From Hydrangea macrophylla (Eukaryota > Streptophyta > Magnoliopsida > Cornales > Hydrangeaceae): a stretch of DNA of 64,000 nucleotides. Location: assembly GCA_033977485.1 (NCBI GenBank), contig CM066994.1, positions 48,757,155-48,821,154 of the forward strand. Direction: 5' to 3'. Below the pieces are notes generated by a model, which saw nothing but the letters and a program-made list of their open reading frames with translations, did not search any database and was not told the DNA's origin. Shown here piece by piece: positions 10,207 to 22,164 of the stretch. Made by a program: the position numbers and the translations under genes. How positions within the stretch are numbered: the first letter of the stretch is position 1; every line of letters begins with the position of its first letter.

Positions 10207-12749
10207 AAAACCCCATTTTCTCTCATTTTGAGGGGTTGGAGACTTGAATCTAGAGAGAGAGACTTGAATCTAAAGGAATGAGACTTGAATTTTAAAGGGA
10301 AAAGCTGAATTTTGAAGATTGAGTTTGTTCTTAGAGAAATATAGAGAGAAAACCCCAAAAACTCCATAGAAATCCTACCCAATTCACCCAATTCCTCAAA
10401 TCTCCATTGAAGAACCTTGAAGCTTCAAGGAAGAAGAAGAAGAGCATTGCTTGTAAGGCTTGGATCTCTGCAAATCAATCAAATCCTGAGAAGATCTAGA
10501 GGTAAATCCTTATTCCTATACTTATTATATATAATTCAATCACAAACTCATAGATCTAGGTCTTTTACACATTTTCAATACCTCTCTTCCTACCTCATTT
10601 CATCACACACCACATAGAGTTTGTGATTGAAGTTTCATAAGTTGTCTTCATTAGTTTAGATCTAGAAATAGCCTTGGATTTTAAAACAAAAAACAAGTTA
10701 TGAAGGCATTTTTTATTTGGGTTTCATGTAAACTTTGATTTTACTTCTCCTTGTCTCTATTTCCTCTAGGAAATCCATGAGATCTTTAATATCTCATTGG
10801 ATCCTCTTTAGGTCATTGTTATATCCATGTTTTGTTTGATGAAATTAAGTCTTAATTCATGACTTAGGTCTTCCAAATTGAATCTCATAAAGTTATTTCT
10901 ATACCTTATGAAGGTTCATATGATTTTTGGGTCATATCTTAGCCTCCAAGGACCATTGATTTGAGAGGAGATTATGATATATCAAGTTTACATCCCTCAA
11001 GGATCATCAATTTGGGAGGGGGATTGACTTGACAATTTCCATAACTCAAGGAATTGATATTGGCGTAGTGAATCCATACACCCACTGTGATCAAAGATTT
11101 TTCATTAAATCATGGTCCATTGGAATGGGATGAGACCAATTGGAGGATGTTCAAAACTCCCTTAAGTACCTCTGTGATTTTTGTTTTAATGAAATTCCAT
11201 GTTTAAGATGGTTTGGTCTTATGATTTCAAAGCAAGCAACGTCTCTTTGTCCAACATTCCAGAACAGTAAGTCCGTTTTAAAACTAATAAATCAGAACCC
11301 TAACTAAGTTTTCTTGACCTTCAATAAATTTTTCTAAGAAGTTTAATGTGTTATTAAGACACCCTAAAACGGTCTAAGTGTTTCTCATTTGTTTACTATT
11401 TTAGAAAATCATACAAAAACTCTGGACAGAGAGTTGCAGATTCCTAAGTGATGTCTAGTGTTTTCCTTATTCCCAGAGATCTAACCGTTCAAATCTTGAT
11501 TTTCTTTTTGGGTTAGAAACCAGACTCATAGAGGTACATCATATCCAAAAATCACTAAGATCCAACCGTTGAGAGTATGGTTTTTCTATCTTTGAAAGTT
11601 TGGTCTGCTCTCTGTAATTCATGAGAAATCGTCACTATTTTGTCTAAATCTTATTGATTTAAACTTAAATGGTTTCCAAAATGCCTTGGGACCCAAACCA
11701 TATTTTGAATAATGATAATTAATTCTAAATCCAGAGGCTAAGAGGTCCGAGTTAGTGAATAATCCATAGCTTGTCCTTATACATATCCATGCATTCATCC
11801 ACGTATACTGATACTTGTAGTTAGGATCTAGATCTAGGTTGTTTTGTCCCTAATTGAACCTAGTTGTGAGTTCCTTATAATCATGTTGGGATTATACCAC
11901 CTCTGTATGGACATTGCATTGGCTCCTAGTTGAGACTTGCATATCTATAGAGGTGATATGTTTTCAACTAATTAGAAGGAATCCATAAATAGGTCAATTC
12001 TTTCCATGCTTGATAGATTTAAGCTAGAAGCTTAAGGTTGCTTATTTGATACCATGTTTTATTTAAATATGTGGAGTAACCCTTTGTTTTGTAGCGCATT
12101 TGAGGTACAATTTCTCAATCCCTTCTCTAGTTTAATTTACTTCTTGGATTTTAATTGATTTTCTACTCCATACGCGACACCTTAGATTAGGTCTTGCCTT
12201 ATGTGTATACGTGATTAGAGACATTTTCTTAGGTTTTATTTTCTTGCATGCATCACACATTTAATATTCGCGGCGGGATCCCGGGTAAGTTCTCTAGTTC
12301 CCTATTGCATATCATATTGCTTGCTAATTGAATTACATGGTTTTGGATGCTATTTTATCGTTAGCAAGTTTACACCATTTCCAACATGCTTGTATAATGT
12401 ATATGTATATATGTATTAGTTGAGGGCATGTTTAGATTAATAATTTGATTAAAAAGGATATTGAGTAGAGGCCTATCACAAGATAGGATGAGAGGGGGTG
12501 TTTTAGTCCACCGGGCTCCTTCCCCTCTCATTCCATAATCCCCGGACCCAGTTTAATCTTTGGTTTCGCTAAAGATCGGTTTGTCTTAAAATGGTTTCTT
12601 AATCTTCCCTTTAAAAATTGACTACTTGTATTTTTATTTGAAATTTGAAAATTGAGTTTAAAAAATAAAAAGTGGGCCCAAATGCCGGTATCCACAACAG
12701 GCTCAACTTTGAGTGTTTCAGGTTAAACGATCTCTTCTCTTTCTGACAG

Positions 12750-13740
12750 ATGATTCTGAACGAAGGCTTGCTTCAAGCTGCTATTCAATGTTGGGATCCC
12801 TCTCTCAATGTCTTCCGCTTTGGTTACCAAGAGATCTATCCGTTGTTTGAGGACTTCAGTGCTATTCTCCACACTGATCCTTTCGCGGTCTGACTGTTCC
12901 TTCAATGCAAGCCGGGTATGTCCAGGACCTTGCTGTTTTTCTTCGTACTTCTCGGAATGCGACAAGCTCTTTCATTCATGACAAGCTGATCGATTTTGAG
13001 CGCCTTTCTTCCGTCTATGCTCCCATGGGGGACCCCTATGATGGCGGACACCAGATTATGCGACGCAGCGCTTTATCGATTGCCATGCTCTCTTACTTCC
13101 TCTTTCAATCATCTTCTGACATTCTCATACCCATCGCCTATGGTTTACGGGAGATGAAAAGTGCTATCATGCTGGTCCTTGGTGAGACTTTGATTGGATT
13201 GGATCGTGCCCACACTGCTGGGGCTGTCTGCTGGAGCACCTTTTGTCTTACAGGTTTGGCTCATGGAGCCCCTTGATCTCTTCATACACCCTTTACACGT
13301 TCATGGGTCCCTTCCCTATGATCGTATGGAGATCCATCACTTATTTCATTATGTCGATGCCTAGTTCGGTTAGCTTTAGGGTCTCTCTTCCGGTAATATC
13401 TGCCGGGTCTACCCGTAGTGGATTTACCCTTCCGTTGCAGTACGGCTTCCCGGCTGATCTGGTATCTGGTTGCCTGGCTTGCATGTTACCACTTTCTATA
13501 TTCCTGGCCAGGTGGTTCTTTAGTACGGGCTTCTCCAGGATACTACTGAGGTTATTACCACTGATTTTACGAGGAGTTCGATCATGCGCCCTTCCATCGT
13601 GAAGGCTTTCACCGAGGCTTGGTATGGCAGGGTGTCAGCTCCCTTCCAAAGAATTCTGGCTTCGGTCGTGCCTACTGCTGAGTACCTTTTTCAGGTCCAG
13701 ACTCTGATCCAGAGACAGACTTCGCAGACATACATGGACA
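12750..13740 (+). pseudogene. Decayed plus-strand ORF, possibly a Tat antisense ORF (DUF7745-like)
   Basis: An ATG at 12750 opens a frame with the motif WDPSLNVFRFGYQEIYPLFE and stops at 12891-12893. The reading continues in another frame at about 12905-13240 (SALSIAMLSYFLF, LVLGETLIGLD), then returns to the first frame (FVLQVWLMEPLDL, near 13242) and runs, with further stops, to a tail at 13584-13740 (VKAFTEAWYGRVSAPFQRIL). At least two frameshifts and several stops make it non-functional. The WD..FRFG..E..PL pattern resembles, from memory, plant proteins of the DUF7745 type carried by retrotransposons. Tat elements are known to carry antisense ORFs between pol and the 3' LTR, and this ORF lies there and is antisense to the Tat element to its right. 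Identity is tentative. Minus ORF 12723-12965 is its shadow. Confidence 0.4.
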
Positions 13741-14381
13741 AAAGTAAAACACAGGATAAGTCTTTATTGTACAAAATTTCGGATAAGTCCTTCCTACTCT
13801 TTTACGCTTTTGAATGTGGTTTCCTTTTTTCCTTTTCCAAAAAATGCCTTTATGTTTAGAAAATTGGTCTATCATGTTTAATCAATGTGTTCACTCTTCC
13901 GATTAATCTTTTATGAAAATTCTCCCTTTAATGTCTTTTCTTGGCTTTTCATTTTGCTTTGAATCTTGCTTAGAACTTTACTCTGTCAATACTATAAATT
14001 CACACTTGTTCTTTTATGTTACTCATTTTGATAGCCAGGAGATCCGGAGATGGGTTTAAGGTAAATATCTGGGTTCTTCGGGTAGCAAACAAAGTTTGCC
14101 CCTGGTTTTGGGGCTTTGAAGTGGTTTCGAGCAAACGCAAGTTTGCCCCTAGTTTGGTACATGGTTTTTCTTTAGATTTTTCATGGACCAAAGGCTTTCG
14201 AGAGCCCACCTACTTATCCCCGAGCGGGTATCAGGTCCGCAGTAGTTCGGTTTAAGGTTTCATGGAGGGTGCCACTCAGGCAATTATTAATGACCAAACC
14301 GAGTAGGTTGCCTACGTATCCCTTAGCGGGAATCAAGCCAAGCGTAGTTCATCTATGTAGGAGGTTTCAAAAGAAGGGGTT
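13741..14381 (-). other. Untranslated 3' region of the left Tat element
   Basis: No coding signal. Two PPT-like hairpins (GCAAAC...GTTTGC followed by CCCCT) lie at 14084-14107 and 14131-14155, and two copies of the 39-nt hairpin motif at 14210-14248 and 14312-14350. Both motif types recur at 42450-45273 in the other Tat element, which supports this being the pol-to-3'LTR region of a minus-strand element. Confidence 0.55.
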
Positions 14382-15540
14382 TCAAGCAAAGTATATCTTG
14401 AGGCGATCGAGATTAATTGGTTGTTTAAATTCAACCCTGTCTAGGTCCATAAGATACACCGCTCCTCCAGAGAGGAGAGTCTTAATGATGTATGGCCCGA
14501 CCCAGTTGGGTTTGAATTTCCTTCTGGGTTCATAAATAGGCACTTTCAGTTCTTTGACGACCAGGTCACCGAGGACCTTTTTGTTAAAAGCACGAGCTAT
14601 CCTCTTCTGATATCCCTGAGTATGGTTTATCGCAGCCAACCTCTTCTCATCGAACAACATCAACTCCTCATATCTCCCTTGTGTCCATTCTAACTCAGTT
14701 ATTTCACATTCGGCCAAAACCCTTAGAGAGGGTATCTCTACCTTGACTGGAAGGACGACTTCCATTCCGTAAACCAAGGAATACGGTGTGGCTCCTGTGA
14801 AGGTTCTTACAGAGGTCTGGTACCCCCATAGCGCAAATGGCAGCTTCTCATGCCAACCTTATACGTATCTGTCATTTTTCCCAAGATTGCTTTGACATTT
14901 TTATTTGTTGCTTCTACCGTCCCGTTCGTCTATGGTCTGTACGGGGATGACTGGTGACGGGTGATCTTGTACTTCTCTAAGAATGGGATGACTTCCCCTT
15001 AGAAATGACAACCGTGATCGGAAATGAACTCATTTGGGACCCCGTATCTACAAATTATGTTTTTCTCGATGAAGTTCACTACATCTTTGGCCTTCAGAGT
15101 TGCATGCGACACAGTTTCCACCCACTTGGTGAAATAATCAATCACCATGATTATGTACCGGTGCCCATTACAAACCTTCGGAACTATCTCACCGATAATA
15201 TCAATACCCTATATGGAGAATGGCCAAGGTGTGGTCATGCTCTAGAGCTGGGATGGTAGGGTATGCATTAGATTTGCATGGATCTGACACTTATGGCATC
15301 TCCTAACATACTCACAGCAGTCTTTGTCCAAGGTGGTCTAGTAATACCCTTGCCGAATTATCTTCTTTGCCAGCATATGCTCATTTATGTGGGGTCCACA
15401 AACTCCTTCGTGTATTTCCTCCATCATTCTCTTAGCCTCCATCCCATGCAGACATTCTAGATTATATCTGGTGTACGACTTTTTCAACAACTTATCTGCG
15501 TAAATCATAAATTGGGCAAAGACTCTGCGAATAGCCTTTA
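14382..15540 (-). pseudogene. Tat integrase, broken
   Basis: The C-terminal 131 codons (14777-14382) are open and carry VYGMEVVLPVKVEIPSLRVL and the motif FKPNWVGPYIIK, typical of the Tat integrase C-terminus. Upstream (about 15460-14780) the zinc finger can be read (H-x-H spacing, then CHKCQIH), as can the first catalytic Asp block (GIDIIGEI), but there are frameshifts and many stops. No intact DDE core remains. Confidence 0.8.
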
Positions 15541-15550
15541 TGTCCTTCTC

Positions 15551-16084
15551 TCAGGCTCCCTCTGGGTACTCCCCTTTCTTAATGAAATTCCACACATCCT
15601 CGTACCAAGGAACTTCACCTTCATCTTCCAGGGCCGCGACCATCTCAAATGAAGGTTGGTTCCGTATTTCTATGGATAACGGGATCATAGTGACCTCCGA
15701 GGGGATTCGTATCATCGAGGCTAGGGTTGCTAAGGAGTCGGCTAACTGATTCTCTTCACGGGGAAGATAGTAGAATGATATCTTCTTAAACTGTGATTTT
15801 AAGCTTTCCAGATAGTCGTGGTAAGGCCTCAATTTCTCATGTTTTACCCTCCAATTACCTCGTACTTGGGATAGGATCAAATTGGAATCTCCAAACACAT
15901 CAATCCTTTCAACTTTTAGGGCCAATGTCGCTTCCATCCCCACTATACATGCTTCGTACTCTATTGTGTTATTGGTTGAATTATACCTAAGCTTGACAAC
16001 TGACGGGGTAGGGGTTCCATCAGGTGCTACAAGGATAACTCCAATCCTATAGCCTAGTTGATTAGCCGCTCCATCAAAGTACAT
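15551..16084 (-). pseudogene. Archaeal-type RNase H domain of Tat polyprotein
   Basis: 177 open codons start YFDGAANQLGYRIGV and contain EYEA, GDSNLI and ADSLATLA, the acidic residues of a type-I RNase H fold. This second RNase H, placed between the ordinary gypsy RNase H and integrase, is diagnostic of the Tat lineage (Ogre, Retand and relatives). The domain is intact but its neighbours are broken. The ATG at 16084 is internal to the polyprotein and not a true start. Confidence 0.85.
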
Positions 16085-16129
16085 TTTTCACAGATTCTCC
16101 TCTATCCCCATCACTCCTTCATCCAAAAA

Positions 16130-17460
16130 TCAAAACTCACCTCTCTCTTCGGATTCTATCGCAACGTCAGCCAGGTATTTAGCAATAGCTCTCCCTTTTA
16201 CGAATTTGGCAGTGACATATTTGATATCAAACCCAGCCAGCATCATGGTCCATCGGGAAATCCTATTGGTCAGAATGGGTTTTTCAAATAGGTATTTGAG
16301 TGGATCCATTCGGGATATTAGGGTTACAGGAAAGGCTAACATGTAGTGCTTGAGGCGATGGATACTGCAGACCAAAGCCCAACAGGCTTTTTCTAAAGGT
16401 GAATACTGCAATTCATACCCTGTCATTCTTTTGCTTAGATAATAGATGGCCTTTTCTACGTGTCCCTCTTCCCCTTCTTAGGCCAACATATACCCCATTG
16501 AATCTTCGGACATAGAAAGGTACATCAACAAAGGTCTTCCAGGCGAGGATGGTGATAGGACAGGTGGGTTTTGGAGATAGGTTTTGATCTTATTGAAGGC
16601 TTGCTGGCATAGGGTATCCCATTCTAACTTCTCTCCTTTTTTGTGTAACCTAAACAACGGGTCAAAAGTCAAGGTGAGTTTTGAGATGAAACGACTAATG
16701 AACTGTATTCTACCCAGGAACCCCCTCAACTCTTTCTCATTCTAAGGCGGCTGTATTTCAACTATAGCTTTTATTTTGGTCGAGTCCGCCTCTATTCCCC
16801 TCTGAATGATGAGAAACCCCAACAACTTCCCAGTGGTGACTCCGAAGGTGCACTTCTGAGGGTTTAGCCTCATTCTAAATTCCCTCAACTGTTTGAAGAA
16901 TTTTCTTAATGCCTCTAATTGCCCTTTCCTCTCTTTTGATTTCACGATCATATCGTCCACCTATACCTCGACTTCTTTGCGAATCATATCGTGCAATAGG
17001 GTAGTGGCAGCCCGTTGATATGTCGCCCCTGTATTCTTGATCCTAAACGGCATCACCCTATAGCAATATGTACCCAAAGGTGTGATGAAAGTGGTTTTCT
17101 CCCTATCTTCGGGTGCCAATAGGATCTGGTTATAACCTGATAAACCATCCATGAAAGACAAGAGTTCATGCCCTGTGGTGTTATCAACCAGAACGTCGAT
17201 ATGAGGCAATGGGAAGTCATCCTTAGGGCTTGCTTTGTTCAATCTCGAAAGTCAATGCACATCCTAACACGACCATCCTTTTTTGGGACTGGTACAATGT
17301 TGGCAATCCACTCGGGATACTCGGTGACCATTAAGAATCCAGCTTTTAACTGCTTTTCAACTTCCTATTTAACTTTAAGTGCCCATTCAGGCCTCATTCG
17401 CCTCAATTTTTGTTTTACTGGTTTTGAATTAGGAAAGAGGGGGATATGATGTTGGACTAT
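16130..17460 (-). pseudogene. Tat reverse transcriptase and gypsy-type RNase H, broken
   Basis: From right to left: RT fingers with a VPKKDGR(V/I)RMCIDFRD-like stretch (about 17330-17240), then PLPHIDVLVDN (17242 onward), LLSFMDGLSGYNQI and FITPLGTYCYRVMPF. The Tyr of the YVDD active site is replaced by a TAG at about 16961-16963, so the text reads stop-VDDMIVKS. The thumb/connection follows at 16742-16478 (stop near 16742). RNase H at 16426-16130 carries LEKACWALV and DPLKYLFEK. The pieces lie mostly in one frame. The RT cannot be active. Confidence 0.85.
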
Positions 17461-18366
17461 CTCTGGATCAATACCTGACATATCACTATAAGACCATGCA
17501 AAAATATCTTTGAATTCTTTTAATAGATTGATTAGTTATTTACTTTCTTCATTGCTAAGTGTAGAGCCAATAAAAATATTTTGAGGATTGTCTTCATTTC
17601 CCAGATTAATCGTTCGAGTGTTTTTAATGATTTTACATGCAGATTCTTTTTCTTTTTTAATTAATTTTTGCAATTCACTTGGTATTTCATCACATTCATT
17701 AAGTGCATTCAAGTAGGCAGATTAAGTCATACTTTCATTGATCTTGTTTTTGGGAGCGATTACAACAGACATGGAAATTGAAAGATGCCTCATTTGGGCC
17801 ATTACAGACTCTGGGTATAGGTGATACCTATCACTAGACTCAAAAGTCCACTCTCTCTTGCTCTCTCCTCCCAGCTCAGTAATGAAGCTTTCTTCCTAAT
17901 GCTCTGTCTTCGTAATTTCTTCCATTTATTCTTTTTTGGGTTCTTCTTCCTGTATTTCTTCTACCAAACCCTCAGCATGTTCTTTTCTGACCTTGTTTTC
18001 CCTGACCCCTTCTCTGCCCGTCCCCTTGGTTTCCGTGCTTTCCTCGCTCAACAGGTTCTTCATGACTGAGCCATCTAGCACACCAATCCAATCTTTAGCA
18101 GTAGCTGACTTCATGGGCACCTACAGATATGGATCTTGATACTCAGAGAATTTGTGGGGGAAGAAGATCTCGAACCCTGGCTTCAAACAATTATCTCTTT
18201 GATTGACCCATGGTTCTGGGAAGCCACAATAGGGGAAATCCTCTCCCTCCTTCACAAAGTATCCATTGAGCGTCTTCAAGTAAGGGTCCAATGGTGCGTC
18301 AACTGCCTTCTTCTTATCTCTCAACTCCTTCTTTGATGGTTGATAACCCAGACCATGAGTGTGAGT
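17461..18366 (-). pseudogene. Linker of Tat polyprotein between protease and RT
   Basis: Frames on the minus strand give short open pieces (18324-18121 with PYLKTLNGYFVKEGEDFPYC; 18120-17926 with a charged EEIQEEEPKKE run) interrupted by stops. No catalytic motif is seen. Confidence 0.5.
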
Positions 18367-19173
18367 CTAAGTGGGGATTCTTGGAAATTCTGGCAAGCCT
18401 TGATGATTCTTACCCAATCCCATGCCTGAGAAGAAACCCATCTTTTTCATAATCCTGGCGATCAATGGGCTCGCATATTGATCAAAATATAGCGGCAGGA
18501 ACTCTCTCGGCTTCTCTCCCTCCAACATGTTAATGAACTCGAACTCTCCCAGACTTGTCTCCTCTTCCTGGAATTGTACCTCTAAAATCAACGCACTTGA
18601 TGAAGCTTCAGACGGACGGACCCAACTATCCCCGAGAATATCACAGACCGTGCTTTTCAAGACACATTTGACTTTCTGGTGAACTGTAGATGGTATGGCA
18701 CCTAGACTGTCTAACCACGGCCTTCCTAGTAGCAAGTTAACAAAGGCAAGAATGTCAATGACCTTAAATTCAGCTTCCTTTTCCACAGGTCCAACAGCGA
18801 GATGAAGGAGGATTATTCCCATGACTGTCCTCTGAGTATTGTCATATGCTCTCACCTTTTGCTTAGACAGTATGAACGTTGATTCATCCAAACTCATGAG
18901 CTTAGCTGTTCAGAACGGACACACGTTTAGAGCAGACCCATTGTCAACAAGACAAGTAGGCATAGTGTTTCCCAAGCATTTAATAGTGACATACATTGGT
19001 TTATTGTGAACAGGCCCTCCAGGAGGTAGGTCATCGGATGAGAAGGTAATAGCCAGAGTCAGAATTCTATCGATCATTCCCACGAGGTCTTCCGATGCTG
19101 TGTCGATAGAAACATCAGATTGGTTCAAGGCGTCTAGAACTGCCTGCCTGTGACATTTGGAATCAACCAACAA
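18367..19173 (-). pseudogene. Tat protease with C-terminal G-patch-like motif
   Basis: Two same-frame pieces (19173-18910 and 18897-18367) are separated by one TGA. The active site reads LVDNGSALNVCP, the Tat form of D-(S/T)-G, and LLGRPWLDSLGAIPS is the flap-distal protease block. At about 18471-18370 the chain ends in MKKMGFFSGMGLGKNHQGL, which fits the G-patch consensus (MG...G.GLGK...G), a nucleic-acid-binding motif also known behind retroviral proteases. Confidence 0.75.
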
Positions 19174-19194
19174 ACCCCAGATGGTGATGTTAGC

Positions 19195-20863
19195 CTAAGT
19201 TTTCCTCATTTGCCTCAAAACCCTATCTTCTTCCTCTTCTTCGTTCATTTTCCCTTTTCCTTTATCTAATTCTCTCCCCGGGTGATCCTCCTCCAGTTCA
19301 TATGGTTTGAAATGTCTCCCTAACCGAGTTAGATGACTGAATTCTTCTTTTGCCCACAGATTGTCGATCTCGGAAACAACTTTCAAACTTCCTTTCCCCG
19401 TTTCTTTTCCATCGTTCTCGTACCATATGTCATCTCCTACCTAATCTACATCAGTGTTGCTAGTCTCTTGAACCCACTAGTCCAATTATTTTGTCGTTCC
19501 CTCTTCACATATACTGAATTGATTCCCCCAGAGTACAGATTTTCGGATCTCCCAGCATCTGATAAGGCTTCCTTGGTGTCCCAGCTTTAGTGATTAGCCT
19601 AGATGAATTGAAGGTCGTCTCTCCTATCCCCAAGAAGTAAAGGCCTTGTGGCGGCGGCACAGCTTGGTGATTCGGTAGCGGATTCCTAGTAACATTGGGG
19701 GTTTTGACAGGCGGCTCGGATATCACCTTGTTATCAATGAGGTATTTCATGCCTTAGCCTTGTGCACCGATCTGTAGAATGACCCTTCTGTTGGTGAAAT
19801 TTACAATAGAGATCCTCTTGAAAACTTGGAGGGAGCGGGATTGGTAAAGGTCGAGGCTCCAACTGACGAAGATGCCCCTTTGCTATCAGCCTATCAAAGG
19901 CGGTTGACAGTGACACCCTCAAATCTGAAAACTTCCTCGGCTGTTTGTCCCCTCCTCTTATTGGTGTTATGTTGAATTTCCTCTCCGGCCCACTCTGCGC
20001 ATTGACATCGGTGGGGCCAGAGTGACCCCCCGAATGTCCTCCACTGGACCCATAATTTGGCCTCCTATATCTGTTTGGCTATTCCTCCTTCTTAATCACC
20101 CCTTCTTGGATTGAATCCTCTATTCTCGTTCCCATATCAAAAACCTCAGTGAAGGTGTTGATTGACTGGAATCTCATTTTCTCTTGGTAGATGGGCTAAA
20201 GATTCTTCATTAACATTCGGATCTGATCTTTCTCGGATGGCCTCTGTACCATCTTAGCTACTTTTTTCCTCCATCTGCTCAAATACTCAGCGAATGACTC
20301 CTTGTTTCCCTGCCTAGTGGTCTCCAAATCTCGTACTGTGACATCTAAGTCTTGGTTATACTTGTACTGTGCCACAAATGCTTTGATAGCTTCTTCCTAG
20401 ACCCGGGTTTTGCTTGGTTTGAGAGTGAGATACCAGGATAAGGCAGCCCCTGTTAAGGTTTGTTGAAATAGGACCGCCATCATGGCAGTACTCAAGCCAC
20501 TTGGTTGGAAAGCTCTGATACACATTCTCAAATGACTGTGAGGATTCCCTGTCCCATCGAATTTGTCAAAGACCGGCATTTTGAACTCGGCAGGCAGCGT
20601 TTCACGGTCCCCATCATACAACCCTTCCAACTCCATCAGATAAGTGTCGACTCCAGCTGCAACTCTGGGCCATCATACCAACCTTCTTCCCTGACGGGCG
20701 GATCGATATTTGGTGGATTCACAACTAGTGGCGGGCATGCTATCGTTTCCATCATGACCATCATACGGTTCATGTTTTTGACCTGTCGTCTCATCTGTTC
20801 TGCTTGTTGCTCTACCAGTGCTCTCAATTCTGCTACTTTTCCATCATTTCTTTCGTCTGCCAT
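19195..20863 (-). pseudogene. Tat gag, broken
   Basis: The likely start is the ATG at 20863 (MADERNDGKVAELRALVEQQ, coiled-coil). After a frameshift near 20636 the capsid block follows (FKMPVFDKFDGTGNPHSHLR, then ALSWYLTLKPSKTRV), a stop at about 20397, and further text with several stops (LETTRQGNKESFAEYLSRWR) to the C-x2-H-x4-H-x4-C knuckle CKFHQQKGHSTDRC at about 19810. Clearly homologous in order and motifs to the gag at 46466-47749. Confidence 0.85.
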
Positions 20864-22164
20864 TTCTTCGTCACTCCTTCTTACTAACCTTGTTGTGGGA
20901 CCTCTAAACCAAATCGTGCACGAACTTGATGCTATTTTTTCCCTACAAAAGAAAATGTTTTTCAAAAGATTTTTCTGTTTTCTTTCCCTTTTTTTTAATC
21001 AAAATCTCTGTTTTTATTTTCAAAAGATACTTGATGAGATATTTATGAAATGGTTCATATGTCACACAGATGCAATGCATGTGCGTGTGTGTGCCTACTC
21101 TATATGCAAAAGAAAGGGAAAATTCTAGTCCTAGCAAATAGACACATAAGCATATAAATCCTCATTCATGTCAAATGCGCCAATTTCACATCTCTTTGTG
21201 ATCCTTACTACCCTTTTAAAGGTTGAATATTTTAAAATTTTTGGAATTCATTTTGAAAAGCCTTTCTCTAGGTGATGGGATCTTTCAAATCCTCATGATT
21301 TTTGGATTTTTCCTTTGAAGGCAAAAAAATTTCTCAACAGAAGATGATTGGGTTGAAACTTTGCTTTGAAATTTGTTTGAAAGCAATAATTCCCATGATT
21401 TTTGGATTTGTCCTTTGTGAATATACCTTGACTTGGGTTGACTTGGGATTTTAAAAAGTGAACTCCAAAGAGCGATTTGAAAATTTTGGAATAAAAGATG
21501 GCAAAGAATCTGTTCATTTTCAAATATGGACTTAAATTTCGTTGGGTAGAAGGATCACATGATCGGATTATCACCGTACTTCTCATGAATTTGGATACAT
21601 ACAAGATCAATGATGTTTAGCTTAACAAGATATAAGGAGTGTAATCTTATAATCAAGGTTCAGGATATTCCCAAATGTCACAGGACATAAAGAGGATTCG
21701 TTAAAAAGTGATTAAGAGGTTACACATCCTATATCAAGTAAGCATCGTCATCATCTCAATTAATCCCTTATGGGCATACAAAACTCCCTAGCACATAACC
21801 TTAATCACAAATTTATTTCCTAAGATTTTCAAAAGGTTCTACGGAAACTACCATGTGAAGGCTGGGTTTTGGTCAAATAAGGGACCCTTGACACACATCC
21901 GATAGGATGCTTTATATACCAAATCATGGTACGAGATCAAGGGTGATCACACAGTCCCATGATAACTTGACCAACCAGGTTGCCCCGAGCCTCCAAGGTA
22001 ATAGTTTCGTGCAATCGACTAGCAGGACATGCAAGTGAAATGCAACAGGCATACAAAGATTAATTAATTCGACTAAAAGGATTTTTTCAAGTCTAATCCT
22101 CGAGTGAACCCAAAATCAAAATTCTGGTCTGTGAAACCAGAGATTCTAAGTTCAGTCTCCAGAT
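20864..22164 (-). other. Leader and degraded primer site of the left Tat element
   Basis: Non-coding leader of about 1.3 kb. It contains a direct repeat of CATGATTTTTGGATTT (about 21293 and 21395). Next to the LTR, the minus strand reads ATCTGGAGACTGAAC after the LTR end, a degraded form of the intact primer site at 49389-49406 (ATCTGGCGACTCTGC). ORF 20505-21128 (+) is a shadow of gag. Confidence 0.55.

Larger units (their letters stand above)
9026..12696 (+). mobile_element. Solo LTR of a Tat-lineage element
   Basis: It is 3671 bp, starting TGTAGACACCCC and ending GGTATCCACA, flanked by a perfect 5-bp target duplication ACAGG (9021-9025 and 12697-12701). No PBS or polypurine tract borders it, so it is a solo LTR left by LTR-LTR recombination. 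It is the same family as the LTR at 22165-25090 in opposite orientation. Both share, for example, the block around 10540-10615 (matching 24180-24300) and a block near 12470-12550 (matching 22330-22400). A splice-donor consensus GAG|GTAAAT lies at 10501/10502. Confidence 0.92.

Noticed and set aside
12905..13602. Two plus ORFs as separate intact genes
   Set aside because: They are frame-shifted pieces of one decayed ORF, with motif continuity across frames.
20505..21128. 207-codon plus ORF
   Set aside because: Antisense to the Tat gag and leader; no recognisable domain, composition follows the opposite strand.
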